DNA of 64,000 bases, from contig JAQFVV010000142.1 in the NCBI GenBank assembly GCA_028023455.1, forward strand, positions 1,435,941 to 1,499,940. The letters are read 5' to 3'. The notes beneath the pieces were generated by a model. That model was given only the letters and a program-made list of their open reading frames with translations. It ran no database searches and was not told where the DNA came from. Positions within the stretch are counted from its first letter, which is position 1. Every line of letters starts with the position of its first letter. Shown here in pieces: positions 27,707-40,534 of the stretch. The translations under genes and the position numbers were made by a program. This DNA is from Epiperipatus broadwayi. Lineage: Eukaryota; Onychophora; Udeonychophora; Euonychophora; Peripatidae.

Positions 27707-28970
27707 AATGATTTCCATATGTATCTTCTTAAGGTGTGAATAAAGTTGTTATTTGAAACTACTCCAGTGTGATTATGTATTATACCTGCCATGCGTTTTC
27801 ACATATGTATCAGTCTGCCAATAACTTTATAAACTTTGCAAAAATGTCATAAAATACCCTGTACGCAGGGTCCATTTGACAAATTTATCACTTAAGTTAG
27901 TCAGAAGTTTTGGTGTGTACAGTATTTGATGACATTGCAAGATTATAAAGTTATCACGGACTAATGCATATGTGAAAAGGTATAGCAGGTCTAATATGTA
28001 AGTACCAAATGTATGTCTTTAGCATCTTTAAATACTAATTTAAGGTATATATATATTAAGAAATAATTAAATAAAACCATGTTAAATTTTTACAAAGTTC
28101 ACTTAAGGATTAATATATTTTTTTTTTTTTACCTTTTGATAAATTATATGTATTATCTAGTTGATTTAATAACAAAACTTTTAGGAGAAAACAGATTCCA
28201 AATATCATTTAGTAATAAATGACAGGAAAAAAAAAGCTTTGTGATATAAAGTCTCCTGACTATTATTATGAAAAAGCGAGCTGTTTAAAATAAATTAGTT
28301 AACATTTTTTTTAAAAAAAATCATTTGAGACAAGTTTTCAGTTGGTAAAAAATTAACTAACTGATTCACTTAGTTGTCACTTATAAATATTTAATAACAA
28401 AAGAGTTTGAAATGAGAACTTTCTGAGAGCATTTTAAAAATTCTTAATCAACTCATAAATTAAGTAATGTTTATAATCTTGAGTCAATTAATTTGTTAAT
28501 TTAATATCATCAATTATAGAAGATTCTATGACAATATTAATTGCTCAGGACATAATTATAGATTCTTAAGTTTTATATTGGGTTCTTCACTATATTTAAG
28601 TGACAAATTTATATCATGTAAGTCCTATTTTGGAACAAATCATCACCAATAAGTAAGTTAATTTTCTAATTAAAGGCAAATTAAATAATCAGAAACAGGT
28701 TACAATGACAATCAAGCTATATCATTTAATTATTGATAGCAGTTAAAAGGCAATGTTTACCATTTTTTTGAAACCATTTTATTTTTCTATTTTAATTTTC
28801 GAGACATAATAAATAACTAAATGGTGTTCAAACTACACTTTAAAAAATAGTAGAATTGTTAGGTTATCAAGAGATAAGATATTAAGGGCCAAAAATAAGA
28901 GATTGAGCTTCAATCCAAGAACTTTTAGTTCTGAAGTATGACACCATAGCACTACAACTATATTATTTTA
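27707..28970. other. AT-rich intron sequence, no gene
   Basis: I see no feature in this stretch. Confidence 0.5.
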
Positions 28971-28975
28971 TTTAA

Positions 28976-29748
28976 CAATACAAGGGGTGATACAAAAATA
29001 ACAAAATTGTGCTCTGGTATGCATTTCTCTTGTAGTATACACTTCTGCTTCTATATATCTTTTGTAGGGACACTTCTGCATCAATCTGTCAAAAGACATC
29101 ATCATGTGATCATTTTTGTGTAAAGTGTGTTTCATGTACTTGTCGAGTTTTTTGTAATGGCTGAAAAGTTTAAGCAATATGAAATTGTTTGTTCTTTTAG
29201 GGAAAACAGTTGTAATGCTTAAAACAGATTACAAACAAGTTGATCTTGAAAAAATGCAAGTTTACACATGGTAAAGTGTCCTTAAAAAGCATGGCATGTG
29301 AAGTCCAATCTTAGGACAATGTTGATTTTTTCCCCCTGCAAATGGCAATTTTTTTTCAGAATTAGTATTAATAATGGTCAGACATTCTGAAATGTTTACA
29401 TAATGTGGTAAAATATGAACATGTTGTTTATCACAAAGTGAGAAGTGCAAGCTTTACCTGGCTATGCATCATCACGCGACTTGAGTATGAAACAATTTTT
29501 AATTTACATTCAGCATGACCCAGCTTATCTATCAGCCATATTTGTTCAATCTCATTTTGTTATTTTTTTTATTCTATTGAATGAAAAATGCATCAAAAAT
29601 ATTTTTTGCAGACTTTGGAAAAAAAACAGACTGATGCAGGCGTTAAAAGGCATCACTTTGCAAGTGTTTGTGGATTACTTGGAAAAAAGAAAAACACATT
29701 TAAATTGGCGAGTTGCATCAAATGGACAATATTTTGGAAGAGATTAAA
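28976..29748 (+). pseudogene. mariner-like transposase relic
   Basis: The clearest part is the end, 29445..29747. QALKGITLQVFVDYLEK, then WRVASNGQYFGRD and a stop, match the usual C-terminus of SETMAR-type mariner transposases (helical stretch, then C/V-A-S-x-G-x-Y-F-E-G-D). HDPAYLS upstream fits the P-Y-S-P-D-L region with the Asp lost. Near 29160 MAEKFKQYEIVCSFREN and KMQVYTW recall the N-terminal helix-turn-helix. CAAGGGGTGATACAAAAATA at 28978 looks like a mariner end, but I could not find its partner. The catalytic core is not readable. The two ends are better supported than the middle. Confidence 0.6.
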
Positions 29749-29749
29749 T

Positions 29750-32700
29750 AAAAGCTACAATTATAAGGTAATGGCCAAATCAGATTGTCTAGTTTTCCGA
29801 CAACTTATGCCCCCAAAACGTACAATATGACAAAATCGGATACATCAATAACTGGGGTTTTATACTTAATAAACACCAAACATTTTGGATGTACGTAGAT
29901 AAGGGAGAAATGATTTACTGAAAAATTTAAATATATCAATGTAATTCAATTTTATTAAAACAGCTAAACTTAAAATAACACACCTTTACATTACTAAAAT
30001 AACTCGAAGTTGAAGAATATCTTATTCTATAACCAAATTTAAATTTAAAAAGAGATAGTGATCTTGACTCATTAATCATTAAAATGTACAGTGTGATTTT
30101 TAATAACCAAGAAAAAGCGCAACTATTTTGAACATTTATTTCAAACCGCAATGATTAATGCTAAATCAAACGGTAAGAAAATGTTTTCAAGGCAAAAAGA
30201 GAGAATGCACTCACAATCTAATCTTACATTAAATAACAGAATTAAAATATATTTATTTTTAGAAAGCTTTTTTTTTTTCAACCTACGCAAAATAATTTTA
30301 GACGAAAAGAATCAAATTTAATTTGTTTAGTAATAAATTTTTTTAGTCGAATGACGTCATTGTATTGAACATTAGCTTAAATCAATATTCTTCAGGTGAA
30401 ACAAACGCCAAAAAGAAAAAGAATAAACAGGAATGTTGTAACAACACTGTGTGATCAACTATTTAAGGTACATAATTAATGACAACGCACTTTTGATTGC
30501 TTTCAAAATCTAAAAAAAAAAAAAACCATAGTTTACAAATCCCCATATGTAATATCAATTAACACCATAGGTATTAAGTTACTTAGTGTTACAGTGATAG
30601 TAATAAATACTCAAGTTATTATTAATGATTCTTTATCAGGTCAAAAATTATTATATTTTTTTAACGCCAGATAAAGATTTTATTTTTTATTAAAAATCAA
30701 TTACATCTTTTTTATATATATTTTTATGTAAAGAAGATACAATTTTTTATTCAGCATTTTATGTTCTCTTACTGAAGGTCCCATATATATATAACTCTGA
30801 ATATTCTGTAGAATGTTAACAAAAATACGTCTATTTGTTTGAAAAAGAAGGATTTAATTGAAGGATTTTTCTGTTTTTTATATAAGAATCTAAGATTGAA
30901 TCAGTGTAGAGACTTCAGACCACATGATAAAGAATGGGAAAATGCAGAAAAAAATAATAAGGATAAATCTTAAGTAAAATATATGTTTTATCGGTGACAT
31001 TAAAGAAAGAATCTCTGAAATAAAGTTGGACTGGTCATATTTTTAAAAAAGATTATAATAGACAGGCGATGACATATAAAAAAACTACATGAGAGGAATG
31101 AATGAGATAAGAAGTTTGCTTGAAACAATTTTTGAGAAAGGAAACTATAAACTTACAAAACTATATAAGAGTAAAAATCAGTCATATATCAATGACCTAT
31201 AAAGGTATCTTCATCTCACAGAATCAATAATAAAGTTGAAAATAATCATATGTATATAACCAATTAGAAATGCCAATAAAAATGAATTTAAATGATAGCA
31301 TTTTTTTACACATAGGGTAACAAACCTTGGAAAGAAAATCTAAGTGACATAGAACATACATTTTAATTAAAGTACTTTTTTCAACATCCCATGTCACCAC
31401 ATATTCTCCAAATGATTTTTACTATTGTTCTTTTATATGTATCTTATATAATTTTTAATTATGTATTCAGCATCTATTACTGTCTTTTTAATAGTTACCC
31501 AAAGAATTATCAAACTTTTTTTATCATACTATGAATTATTACATTTTTTTAAAATAAATAAATTTAAAATTAAATTAAAGATAAAATATATATTATAACA
31601 ATCCAGTCACTAAGAAGAAAGAATATATGAATATAATTAACAATGAAAAAATATAAATGCAAAATCTATCCTCATAAAGCCTATCTTGTGCTAGACTTTA
31701 TTATTTTGTACCTAATTCTGCAAATATCTGTACAACATGTACCTCATCCCAGACAGAGTATTAATTCCAGAAGATTACACATAGGCTCCATATTTATTAT
31801 TATTCCATAGAGATCTAAATAGACATCCTTACACACTATGTATTTTATATATTTTTTTTCATATTTAATTCCTAAAACTGCTTTATAGATTTTGAGATTG
31901 GAGATTTCCTTATATTTCATGGTTGATTGTAAAATAAACTACAACATAAAAAAAAAAACAGAAATTTAAATTTTAAACAAATTATATACTTTCTTAATAA
32001 GTTAGTATAAAATGAATATACTCCAACTTCTATAATATATTATTTTAAGTTGACTAGTAATTATTGGTCAAGCTAAGATGTCAGTGTATTTTAGTAGCCC
32101 TCTATTGAATAATATAATTAACTTTTATTTTTCATTTACTTATTTATATCTTCTTGAACTCCATGTAAATATGCATATATGTAACATTATCTAACATATA
32201 TTAATATTTCTCTAGTATGAATCCATATTATCATAGTATCACTAAACATTTTATTCAAAATTGTAGTTGAATAGAGATGTTTTATAATTTTATCACCACT
32301 GATATTTTGGTAGAGAGTAATCTACAAAAATAATCACCATGAGTTAGTAATTATGCAGTAAATATTGCTGCACATGACCTACTTGTACAACTGTATTTCA
32401 CCCAGTCAGAGAATCATTTTTAAACAACTATTTCAAACAATGGCTATATATTTATTATTATCTATAAGCTTGGATTCAATACAATCATATTATTTATAAA
32501 AAATAACTTGATAATATTTTTTTTGAAATTAAATGGCAAGATTTTACACAAATAAATATGTATTAATCATAAGACATTAATTTTATTTATTTATTGGTTT
32601 AAAATTATAATATTCTTGCAACTCTCATAACAAAATAATCTCTTAACTGATCTCTATTTTAAATGAATGTGCAGTTGAATATATAGAAATATATACAATA

Positions 32701-33008
32701 CATGCTTTAAGTATACATAAAAACAAAGCAATCATTTATACAACATTAAATCAATTTTCCATTCTTCACTAACAGCCTGTCAAGTTGTCCTGAATAAAAT
32801 ATTTATCAACCCACTGTGATAACAAAAAGAAAACTTTTATTTTTAAATATTGGTTCCCTGCAAGATATGTATATTCACCTACATATTTTAATAATATTTA
32901 AGTTTGTAATAACATGATTTCTTTTAACACACAAATAACAAATTATTTCTTCATTTAGTAATTTACTTTTTGAATAGCCACTAAGACATCACATACCAGG
33001 CATTTTAG
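29750..33008. other. 3.2 kb AT-rich intron sequence, no gene
   Basis: I see no coding sequence, long inverted repeat or RNA gene. Only homopolymer runs and short AT tracts. Confidence 0.5.
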
Positions 33009-33169
33009 TATAACTTATAAATTAAGGCTATAACCTTAAGACTATGTGATGTGATGTGACTATGCACCTAGGTATGATGGTAGGGATCTCTACAAATCTT
33101 AAGGTTATAGCCTTAATATATATTACATATGTAATGAGTATGCACAAATTATTAATTATAACTTATAAA
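33009..33169 (+). mobile_element. Hairpin-plus-tail element D with 13-bp target duplication
   Basis: Direct repeats TATAACTTATAAA lie at 33009..33021 and 33157..33169. Perfect arms of about 20 bp (33022..33041 and 33097..33116; TTAAGGCTATAACCTTAAGA and complement) enclose a 55-nt loop with TAGGGATCTCTACAAATC. A 40-nt unpaired tail (33117..33156) follows. Arms and loop are related to element B. Confidence 0.82.
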
Positions 33170-33474
33170 ATAAAAGCAAAGACTTTCCATAAAATATAAT
33201 ATAAACAAAGTTTTCACATATTAAACAATATAAACACATTTATATGTATATACAAAAATGCTTTCTAAAAAAAAACATATTTTAGCTAACAATGTTTACA
33301 TGATTCATTTTTTAGGCTGTGGAAAGTACTTAAATAACTTTATTTCATTTAAAGAGACTTTCTATTATTGTTTGAAAACAACAATATACTTGTGACATCT
33401 TTGGCCCATACATCATACATAATTTATTTTCTAACAAATTTTTCAGTAATGTATATATATATATATATATATAT

Positions 33475-35069
33475 TGTACCGGGTTGAACCATTGAAACCA
33501 TCCACTTATCCATATATAAGTTTTGACCGGTTTTAAACTCCTTCATAATACATTTATAATCTTATAAATGATACGTGAACGAGCCGGCACGTTCAAGCAA
33601 AATGGGAGATCTTATTGATAGCTTTAACTATCAACAATGACCCATCTCGGCTGCTAGATTCAAACCCCTATTATCCAAATACTTTATTTGTTTCGGAGTA
33701 AATTCCCGGTGCCAGCTAGTCCAAAGGACTAATGTATTTGGGCAGTAGGCTCATAATCCAGCGCTCGAAACCATCCCATAAACTAGCCCATTCTAATTTT
33801 AATCTGTAATAAATTATACAAAAATTGGTGGTGGAAATAATTAATAAAAGGTTGGTAAGAAGAATTGACCGACAAATAAAGTTTAAGTTTAAAGATAATT
33901 TATTTTACTTATCATTAATTAAGTTTTAAAGATAATTTGTTAACTAACATTAACGCATTATAAACATTTCTATAAATCCAATTTTAACACACGCACATTT
34001 TTTTTAAATTAACACATGATAATATATTTTAAGAAAAAAGCATAAATAATCTTTGACCTTTAAATCATTTCACATTCACAAACATAATACTAAAGCATTA
34101 ATAGCATTTGAAACTTACACACACATATCAATAGTTCATTTTATGTATGATAGAGTTCATATAATTTGAATCTTGAATATTTATGGATTACAGTGGTGAC
34201 TACTACGTATAAATGATAATAATAAAATATATACCTAGGATTTTTTTTTTTGTCGTTGGCTGCTTCTGCTGCTTCTGCTGGATTATATCTAACCAGTTAG
34301 ATTTTGACCATTCTTGAAGAGATTTTATGCGAATCCAATTGTTTTATTCTTGATGACAGTTGAACATTTGATGGAGGATTTTGGAGTTGTTATGAAGACA
34401 TTATTTCACAGGCAGGTTTTGATGATCTTGTTGGACAAAAAGGCTGGAGCATAAGCGTATATTTCCAAGGCTGCTCAACAGTGCATGTTGGTTTCTGTAT
34501 ACATAATAGAAATTGTACTGAAACAAACTGTCACTGGAAACTAGACTGAATTGCAAACTCAAAACTAGCCTGTCCGATAAAATCTAGCTATTTATATCTG
34601 TGAATTGTTTTCGTTTTGATATCCTCTGGGAATACGTGCAATAGGTGTTGTCGAAATTCCTTGATAACTAGTCCTATGACAACATGCTTTTTGATTGATT
34701 GTTTGATTAGTAGTAGCTTTCATAAATGTATTGTTTTTATATCTTTAGTAGCCCACCACTGTGTTTTTAAATACATTTCATTTCAATTATTTTTTTTTTT
34801 TAATATTATTCTAACATGCATTTATCTTATTAATGAGCTAAGATTTATTTCTATTTACCATCGCACATATCTACGCATTTATTCTACTAAACTGGAATGA
34901 AAAGAGACTTTTAACTTTTAATTTTTTTTATAGGAAAACTCCCTCTCCCCTCTTTAAAGTAATTAATTGTAACTTTTATTTCAAATTCTTTTTTCCGAAA
35001 GATTTTGATAATAATTTTTATACAAAATTATTTTATATACATGTGCCAATTTGGCATTGGCACATTACA
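33475..35069 (-). repeat. Long terminal repeat (3' LTR), about 1.6 kb
   Basis: On the minus strand it begins TGTAATGTGCCAATGCCAAA directly after the polypurine tract and ends CAACCCGGTACA at an (AT)n tract. The first bases form a hairpin (TGTGCCAAT-loop-ATTGGCACA). The TG...CA ends fit an LTR. The length is unusual and is inferred from the ends only, because no second LTR is present for comparison. Confidence 0.6.
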
Positions 35070-35080
35070 CCCCCCCCTCT
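35070..35080 (-). promoter_or_regulatory. Polypurine tract of the LTR retrotransposon
   Basis: AGAGGGGGGGG on the minus strand, immediately before TGTAATG. This is the expected plus-strand primer position next to a 3' LTR. Confidence 0.65.
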
Positions 35081-35175
35081 GATTTAGAGTAAAATGCATC
35101 ATTTTTGACCATTTTATCTCTTGCAATTTTAATTGTTGACTGTAAAGATTTATTAATTTAGTATTTTAGATAATT

Positions 35176-35830
35176 CCTACACATGTGTATACATGCAGCA
35201 TAATTCTACACCTACTAATATTCTAGATATCGAGTTATTACTGGACTTGCTTACAGGGAATCTATAATAAATAAGTCCCTTTCTGCACTCATCATAAGGT
35301 GCAGCAGTACCAAGAAAATAACCAAAAAAGGATATCTGGATAAATACATTTAAGATACGCAGCATGAGGTATCGTATTTACCGAATATTACCAGTGTATA
35401 TGCACGTATATACCCATGTATACTTACACACTCTTAATACACATTAGACTGACTTTATATTTTTATTACTAATCTTATAATATTATTTGTTAATCGTTAT
35501 GAAAATCTTTATTTAACACATGTGTATACGTGCAGCATAATTCTACACCTACTAATATTCTAGATATCGAATTATTACTGGACTTGCTTACAGGGAATCT
35601 ATAATAAATAAGTCCCTTTTTGCACTCATCATAAGGTGCAGCAGTACCAAGAAAATAACCTAAAAGAATATCTGGATAAATACATTTAAGATACTCATCA
35701 TAAGGTATTGTATTTACCGAATATTACCAGTGTATGTGAGCGTATATACACATGTATACTTACACACTCTTAATACACTTTAGATTGACTTTTATTTTTT
35801 TATTAATAATCTTCCAACCTTATTTTTAAA
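35176..35830 (-). repeat. 337-bp tandem duplication inside the LTR element
   Basis: ACATGTGTAT at 35181 and 35518 begins two near-identical blocks (shared ATTCTACACCTACTAATATT, GGTGCAGCAGTACCAAGAAA, ATATCTGGATAAATACATTT). They differ at a few per cent of sites. Non-coding. The minus-strand open frame 35177..35365 is an artefact of one copy. Confidence 0.9.
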
Positions 35831-36242
35831 TTTACACGAATAATATTTTACACTATTCATTTATATTCCAGTATTATTTATAACCCTTCAGAAACATTAT
35901 TTAAATATTTCTTTACACTAATCTTATAATATTGATTTTTAATCATTACGAACATTACTTTAAATATTAGTTTTACGATACTATTTTTAAACCAATATTT
36001 TAACTTCTTTATTTATGTGCATGTATTCAAAAAAACTATTTTTATTATATTACGATCCATTATTTATTCAACTTTTATTAACTTCCGTATACTCAAAACT
36101 ATTTTATTTTAATGTGTGCGTACTCAGAAAAAAAAAAAAAAACTTTTACTTTATTGCGATTCATTTGTTATGAAAATATCTAACTTGATTTTATTCTAGA
36201 AATCCCATTATCTTTTTCATTTATTTAATTCTACAAACATTT

Positions 36243-36500
36243 TCATTTTGCTTGTCTATTTTGATTTTACACATTTTTTTTTGTTGTTTAGGTCACGCTC
36301 CGCTATGTTCTAGATTTATGAGCTGGGATATCAATAGAATCGATAAGACATAATCGAGGGTTTTTGATGTAATCATTTTGCTTGTCTAATTTGATTTTAC
36401 ACATTTATTTTGTGTATGTCATGCTCCACTATATTCTAGACTTATGAGCTGGGATATCAATATCATCGATAAGACCTAATTGAGGGTTTTGACATAAATC
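36243..36500 (-). repeat. 130-bp tandem duplication inside the LTR element
   Basis: CATTTTGCTTGTCTA starts at 36244 and 36374. Both units carry GTTCTAGA/TTCTAGAC, TTATGAGCTGGGATATCAAT, ATCGATAAGAC and GAGGGTTTT. Non-coding, between gag and the other tandem repeat. Confidence 0.9.
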
Positions 36501-36673
36501 GTTTTATCGTTGCTTTAACATTTTAAAAACTCTAAGATTATTATTTATTTACTAAGACTACCTTTAATCATTTTTAATTATTCAACTAACTTGATACTCA
36601 TTTTTAAATTTATTTCATTAAACTTTGTTAAAAATTTTCCATTATTCCGAGTCCATGGTCGTTAATAACTAGG

Positions 36674-38050
36674 TCAAGCCAGCGAATCCGACAGATTAAT
36701 ATTTTTAATTTTTGTCTGGCAGTTCTTTATCATATTTTTTTTCTGCATATAGCCACTTGTGCTGGGGGATTGAGAATCACCCCTGGGCCTTTCCTTAAAT
36801 CTAGTATGAGAGATGTCAGGATCGCTGTTGGTTCTTCGAAAGATTTTTGTTCTCTCGGGACTATTAGAATAATGTCTCCTTCGGGGACTCCCCGAATTCG
36901 ACCTATGTCTATATCTTATGGCGTTTACAGCTGACTCTCTAAGTTGGGGATTGAATCCTCTATCTCTTGTATCAAAAGTTGGTCTAGCTCTGTCGAAAGC
37001 GCTCGACAATTCCGCCATTTGTTCCACTGTTTTTCTTTCAGTTCCTATGAGCATTTGCTCAACATTTTGAGGAAAACTATGGCGGACTATCCTGATGATT
37101 TGTTGTTCAGATAGTGGGTCTGCTGTCAAAGAGTGTAATTTTGCCACTTGCCTTCTAAAAAAAGAAATGAATGGTTCACCAGGTCGCCATTTATCTTGCG
37201 AGATCTGGTGACAAAGACTTTCCTGATAATCTTCGTTCCAATAACTAGCTAAAACAGCACTTTTATATTCGGCAAAAGTGACGGGTTTTTTATATAAAGA
37301 GTCCCACCAAAATTGAGACCCCCTTGTAAATGGCTACATGCTATTGCGATCATAGCCTCCTCACTGAATTGATTTAGAGTGAAATAGCGCTCCAAACTAT
37401 TTAAATGCTCCATAGGAGCTTCACCTTGATGGCCAGAAAATATCCGTATTTTCAAAAACTGGTTCACAATTGCCAGATTGTTTATAATGTGCATGTTTGC
37501 ACTTAAGTGGTCACACTGTTTTATTTCCGTTTGCGAACTATTTTTACTATCCTTTTGATTTATTTTCCAAGCTAAATCCGACATTCTGACTTTTATCTCT
37601 TCAATTACTTTTCTATCTTCTATCTTATTTTTTTCAATTGCTTGGTAAGCGGTCTCTATTTGATTTTCTACTTGTGTTTTAATCTCTTCTATTTCTTTCC
37701 TAATTTCTTCTTTTATTTTATTCTGGCCCATTTCGATCTGGTCCTTTAACTTTTCAAGCATTTCAGCTTGCCCTTCCAATTTACTCTTCATTTCATTATT
37801 TTGATTTTTAAGCTCTTCAGCTATTTTTTTTATATTCTTCGGCTGTTTCTTTTAGTTTTTCAAACATGCTAGTTAATAATGCTATGACTTCCCTATTCTC
37901 CTCTTTTTGCTCAACTTCTTTTTTTGTTTTTATCTTTTTGTTCCTCACTAGAGGCATTCTCTACTTCTTTCACTTGAGTTTCTATTTTTTCTTCACTGGG
38001 CATCTTTTCTATTTCACTAGTTTCGGTTTTATTTTGTTCCTCACTGGGAA
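36674..38050 (-). pseudogene. gag gene of a gypsy-like LTR retrotransposon, frameshifted
   Basis: Structural protein of the retroelement particle. The N-terminus (38050..37792) is lysine/glutamate-rich with repeated SEE motifs and two frameshifts. A coiled coil follows (37791..37570, EKLKDQIEMGQNKIKEEIR and further heptads). Then comes a capsid-type domain: IRIFSGHQGEAPMEHLNSLE, RYFTLNQFSEEAM, ACSHLQGGLNF (the F-x-G...YF...L-x-G-x-A pattern of Retrotrans_gag). One frameshift near 37310 breaks it. The frame is open again to 36674 (VRHSFPQNVEQMLIGTER), ending in an arginine/serine-rich basic tail (RRRHYSNSPERTK). No CCHC zinc knuckle is present. The gag stops without running into pol. Confidence 0.78.
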
Positions 38051-38499
38051 CATATATATATATTTTCTTTCATGAATAATAGTGACACTTTATGTTATAA
38101 CACACAATTAAATCACTTTCATTCCTGCATTTTATTATAGTTGCTATAAGTGATTTTAAATTGAATATATTTTTGAAAATGTACTAAGATATACCTGTTA
38201 TTTGGTGAAACTTTGATTTTTTTATCCTACATTTTATGTAACCTGCTGGAATCTGAAATTCTTTTCATGATAACACTCAGAAAATTTTTGAAATCAGATC
38301 TTTTCTCTACTCTCTCATGGATTATAGGTTCATATTTTTAAAAAAATCATCTGTCATTTAAAAAGACACTAAAACTGGTAATGTAAAAAAGAAATTTATG
38401 ACATTAAAAAATATTTAATGGCTATTGAACATTTAATACATATGAATGAATGAGATCAATGGAATGCATTTTATATACATTGTCAAGTTGTATTTAAAA

Positions 38500-40508
38500 A
38501 GTATCAACAAAATTGGATTAAGAAATTTGATAAGAAAATTGACTTTTTATATAATGTGTATTATCCAAATAGTTATGGTGATGATAATTACGTGAATTTA
38601 ACAGATAAAAAAATTAGTTTTACACAAAAATATGTATTACAATATGGTTCAAAGTATGTAGCAAGTATATGGAAAGATTATAATATGGAATTGATTGCAT
38701 CAGTGCAGAACATTTTTGATGATAATATGAATTTACAAGATTGTAGTAACATTATTAAAGAGATTTCTAAATATAAAATAAAAACTAATAGATATGATCA
38801 GTCATGAAATTATGCTATTTCTGAATTTAAAAATCTTCTTAGAACTAAGAAAAATATATGTTTGAAAGAAGACAAGGGTTTACAAATGTGTTTTATTAAA
38901 AAAATGGATATAATGATAAAATTAAAACACAAATGAGTAAATTGGGATTTGATATTATTAATAGGTATAATATGGAGGGACAATGTGTGAAATTTATAAA
39001 TAGTATTTTAAAGAAGGCTAAAAGTCATTTTATAAATTAGTTGTACATACTATGATATATATCCATCTACATCTATATGCCCAAGAATATTTGCTAATAT
39101 TAAACTTCAAAAAGTAGGAAATCCTCTTAGATTGATGATTGATTTTTGGTGGATCATTTATGTATAAAACAGCTAAGTATATTGGTAAATTATTACAAGA
39201 TATGTTGGGTTTTGGAAGATATACAATTGCATCTTCTTATGAATTTGTTGATAGAATTAAAAATATAAAAATAAATGATAATGATCTGTTAGCTTCATTG
39301 GATGTAACAGAATTATATGGATCAATTGATATCTTGAATCTATAAATTTAATTGAAATTGAATTAATTAATATGTCTATAAATAAACATTTAATAAATTT
39401 TATTATTGAATCACTAAAATTTATAAGTGATAATATTATTGCAACATATAATGATAAGTTTTATAAAATGGGTAAAGGATGGCCAATGGGATTACCTATG
39501 GTAGCACAAATTTGTAATTTTACATTGTCAAAATATGAAGATATTATATTTAATTCTTATAATTTTGAAGATATTAAAATTTATACTAGATATGTTGATG
39601 ATGTTTTTGTTTGTGGTCCTAAAGACATTATTGATGTTCTTTTATATAATCTGAATAATTTAAACAATTTAAAATGGACTATTGAGAATGAACAAAATGG
39701 AAAAATAAAATTTTTGGATTTACAAATATTTAGAGATGCTACTGATTTAAATTATAAATTAATTTTTAAACCTATTGGAGAAAGAGGATATATTCATTTT
39801 AAATCACATGTTCCAATGATACATAAAATGGCAAGTCTGAAATCATTTTTGCATCGCAATGATAAATTATGTAAATATAAGAGTGATAAAATTTTAAATA
39901 TTGAACTCTTTACTAATGAACTTTTAAAGGTTGGTTATGATAAAAACCAAATATTGCATACAGTAAATTCATTTAATAATAAGAAGAGTGTTTGCAATGT
40001 TACTTTAGATAATAAAAAATGGATATCTATGCCATTTATAAATAACATGCAATCTAAATTAATTAAGAATATATTTAAAGAAAAGTATAATATTTCATTT
40101 TGTGTTCCTCCGAATGTTAATCGATTGATTAATAATTCTAAGAGTATAATTCCTAAATTGCAAAGAAGTAATATAATTTATCAGATTTCATGTGGATGTC
40201 AGAAATTTTACATCGGTGAATCGAGATGTTCTGTGGAAAAAAGATTGAAGGAGCATCAATTATTATATAACCAAATTAAAAATAATGTAAATAGTCAATT
40301 TAATACAGCTTCAGTATTCTTTGACCATGAAAAAACTTGTAATTATAAGTTTACATTTAATAGTAATGAAATAAAAATATTAATGGAAGAAAGAAATCAT
40401 AAAAAGAGGAAAATTAAAGAGGCAATATTAATTGATAAATATAAGAATGATGTTATTAATAGGCAAGTTGCAAATATGGCCATACACAGCTTATGGAAAT
40501 ATACATAA
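38500..40508 (+). pseudogene. PLE2 reverse transcriptase-GIY-YIG endonuclease, N-terminal half broken
   Basis: The N-terminal part (38500..39345) has stops at about 38805 and 39037 and frameshifts near 39140 and 39345. It shows VNLTDKKISFTQKYVLQYGS (the N-terminal block before the RT), CPRIFANIKLQKVGNPLRLM (fingers) and LLASLDVTELYGSIDI (motif A Asp). From 39372 to the stop at 40508 the frame is open for 378 codons: KGWPMGLPMVAQICN (motif B region), YTRYVDDVFVCG with YVDD at 39591..39602 (motif C), GKIKFLDLQI, and the endonuclease NIIYQISCGCQKFYIGESRC followed by KRLKEHQ. Motif B (GLPMVAQ) departs from the usual G-x-P-M-G-x-P/S. It would copy element RNA at a nicked target, but this copy is inactive. 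Confidence 0.9.
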
Positions 40509-40534
40509 CATTAAGTTTGAAAATTTGAAATTCA

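Larger units (their letters stand above)
33475..38050 (-). mobile_element. Gag-only LTR retrotransposon lacking its 5' LTR
   Basis: In minus-strand order: a gag gene (38050..36674), about 1.6 kb of non-coding internal sequence with two tandem duplications, a polypurine tract (AGAG8), and a 1595-bp LTR-like block starting TGTAATG and ending GGTACA. No protease, reverse transcriptase or integrase is visible, so any transposition needed another element's enzymes. The element breaks off inside the N-terminal part of gag at an (AT)n tract (38052); there is no 5' LTR or primer-binding site. Gypsy-like by its gag. Confidence 0.75.

Noticed and set aside
34616-34900. 94-codon plus-strand frame in the LTR
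   Set aside because: Antisense to the element, T-rich composition, no domain.
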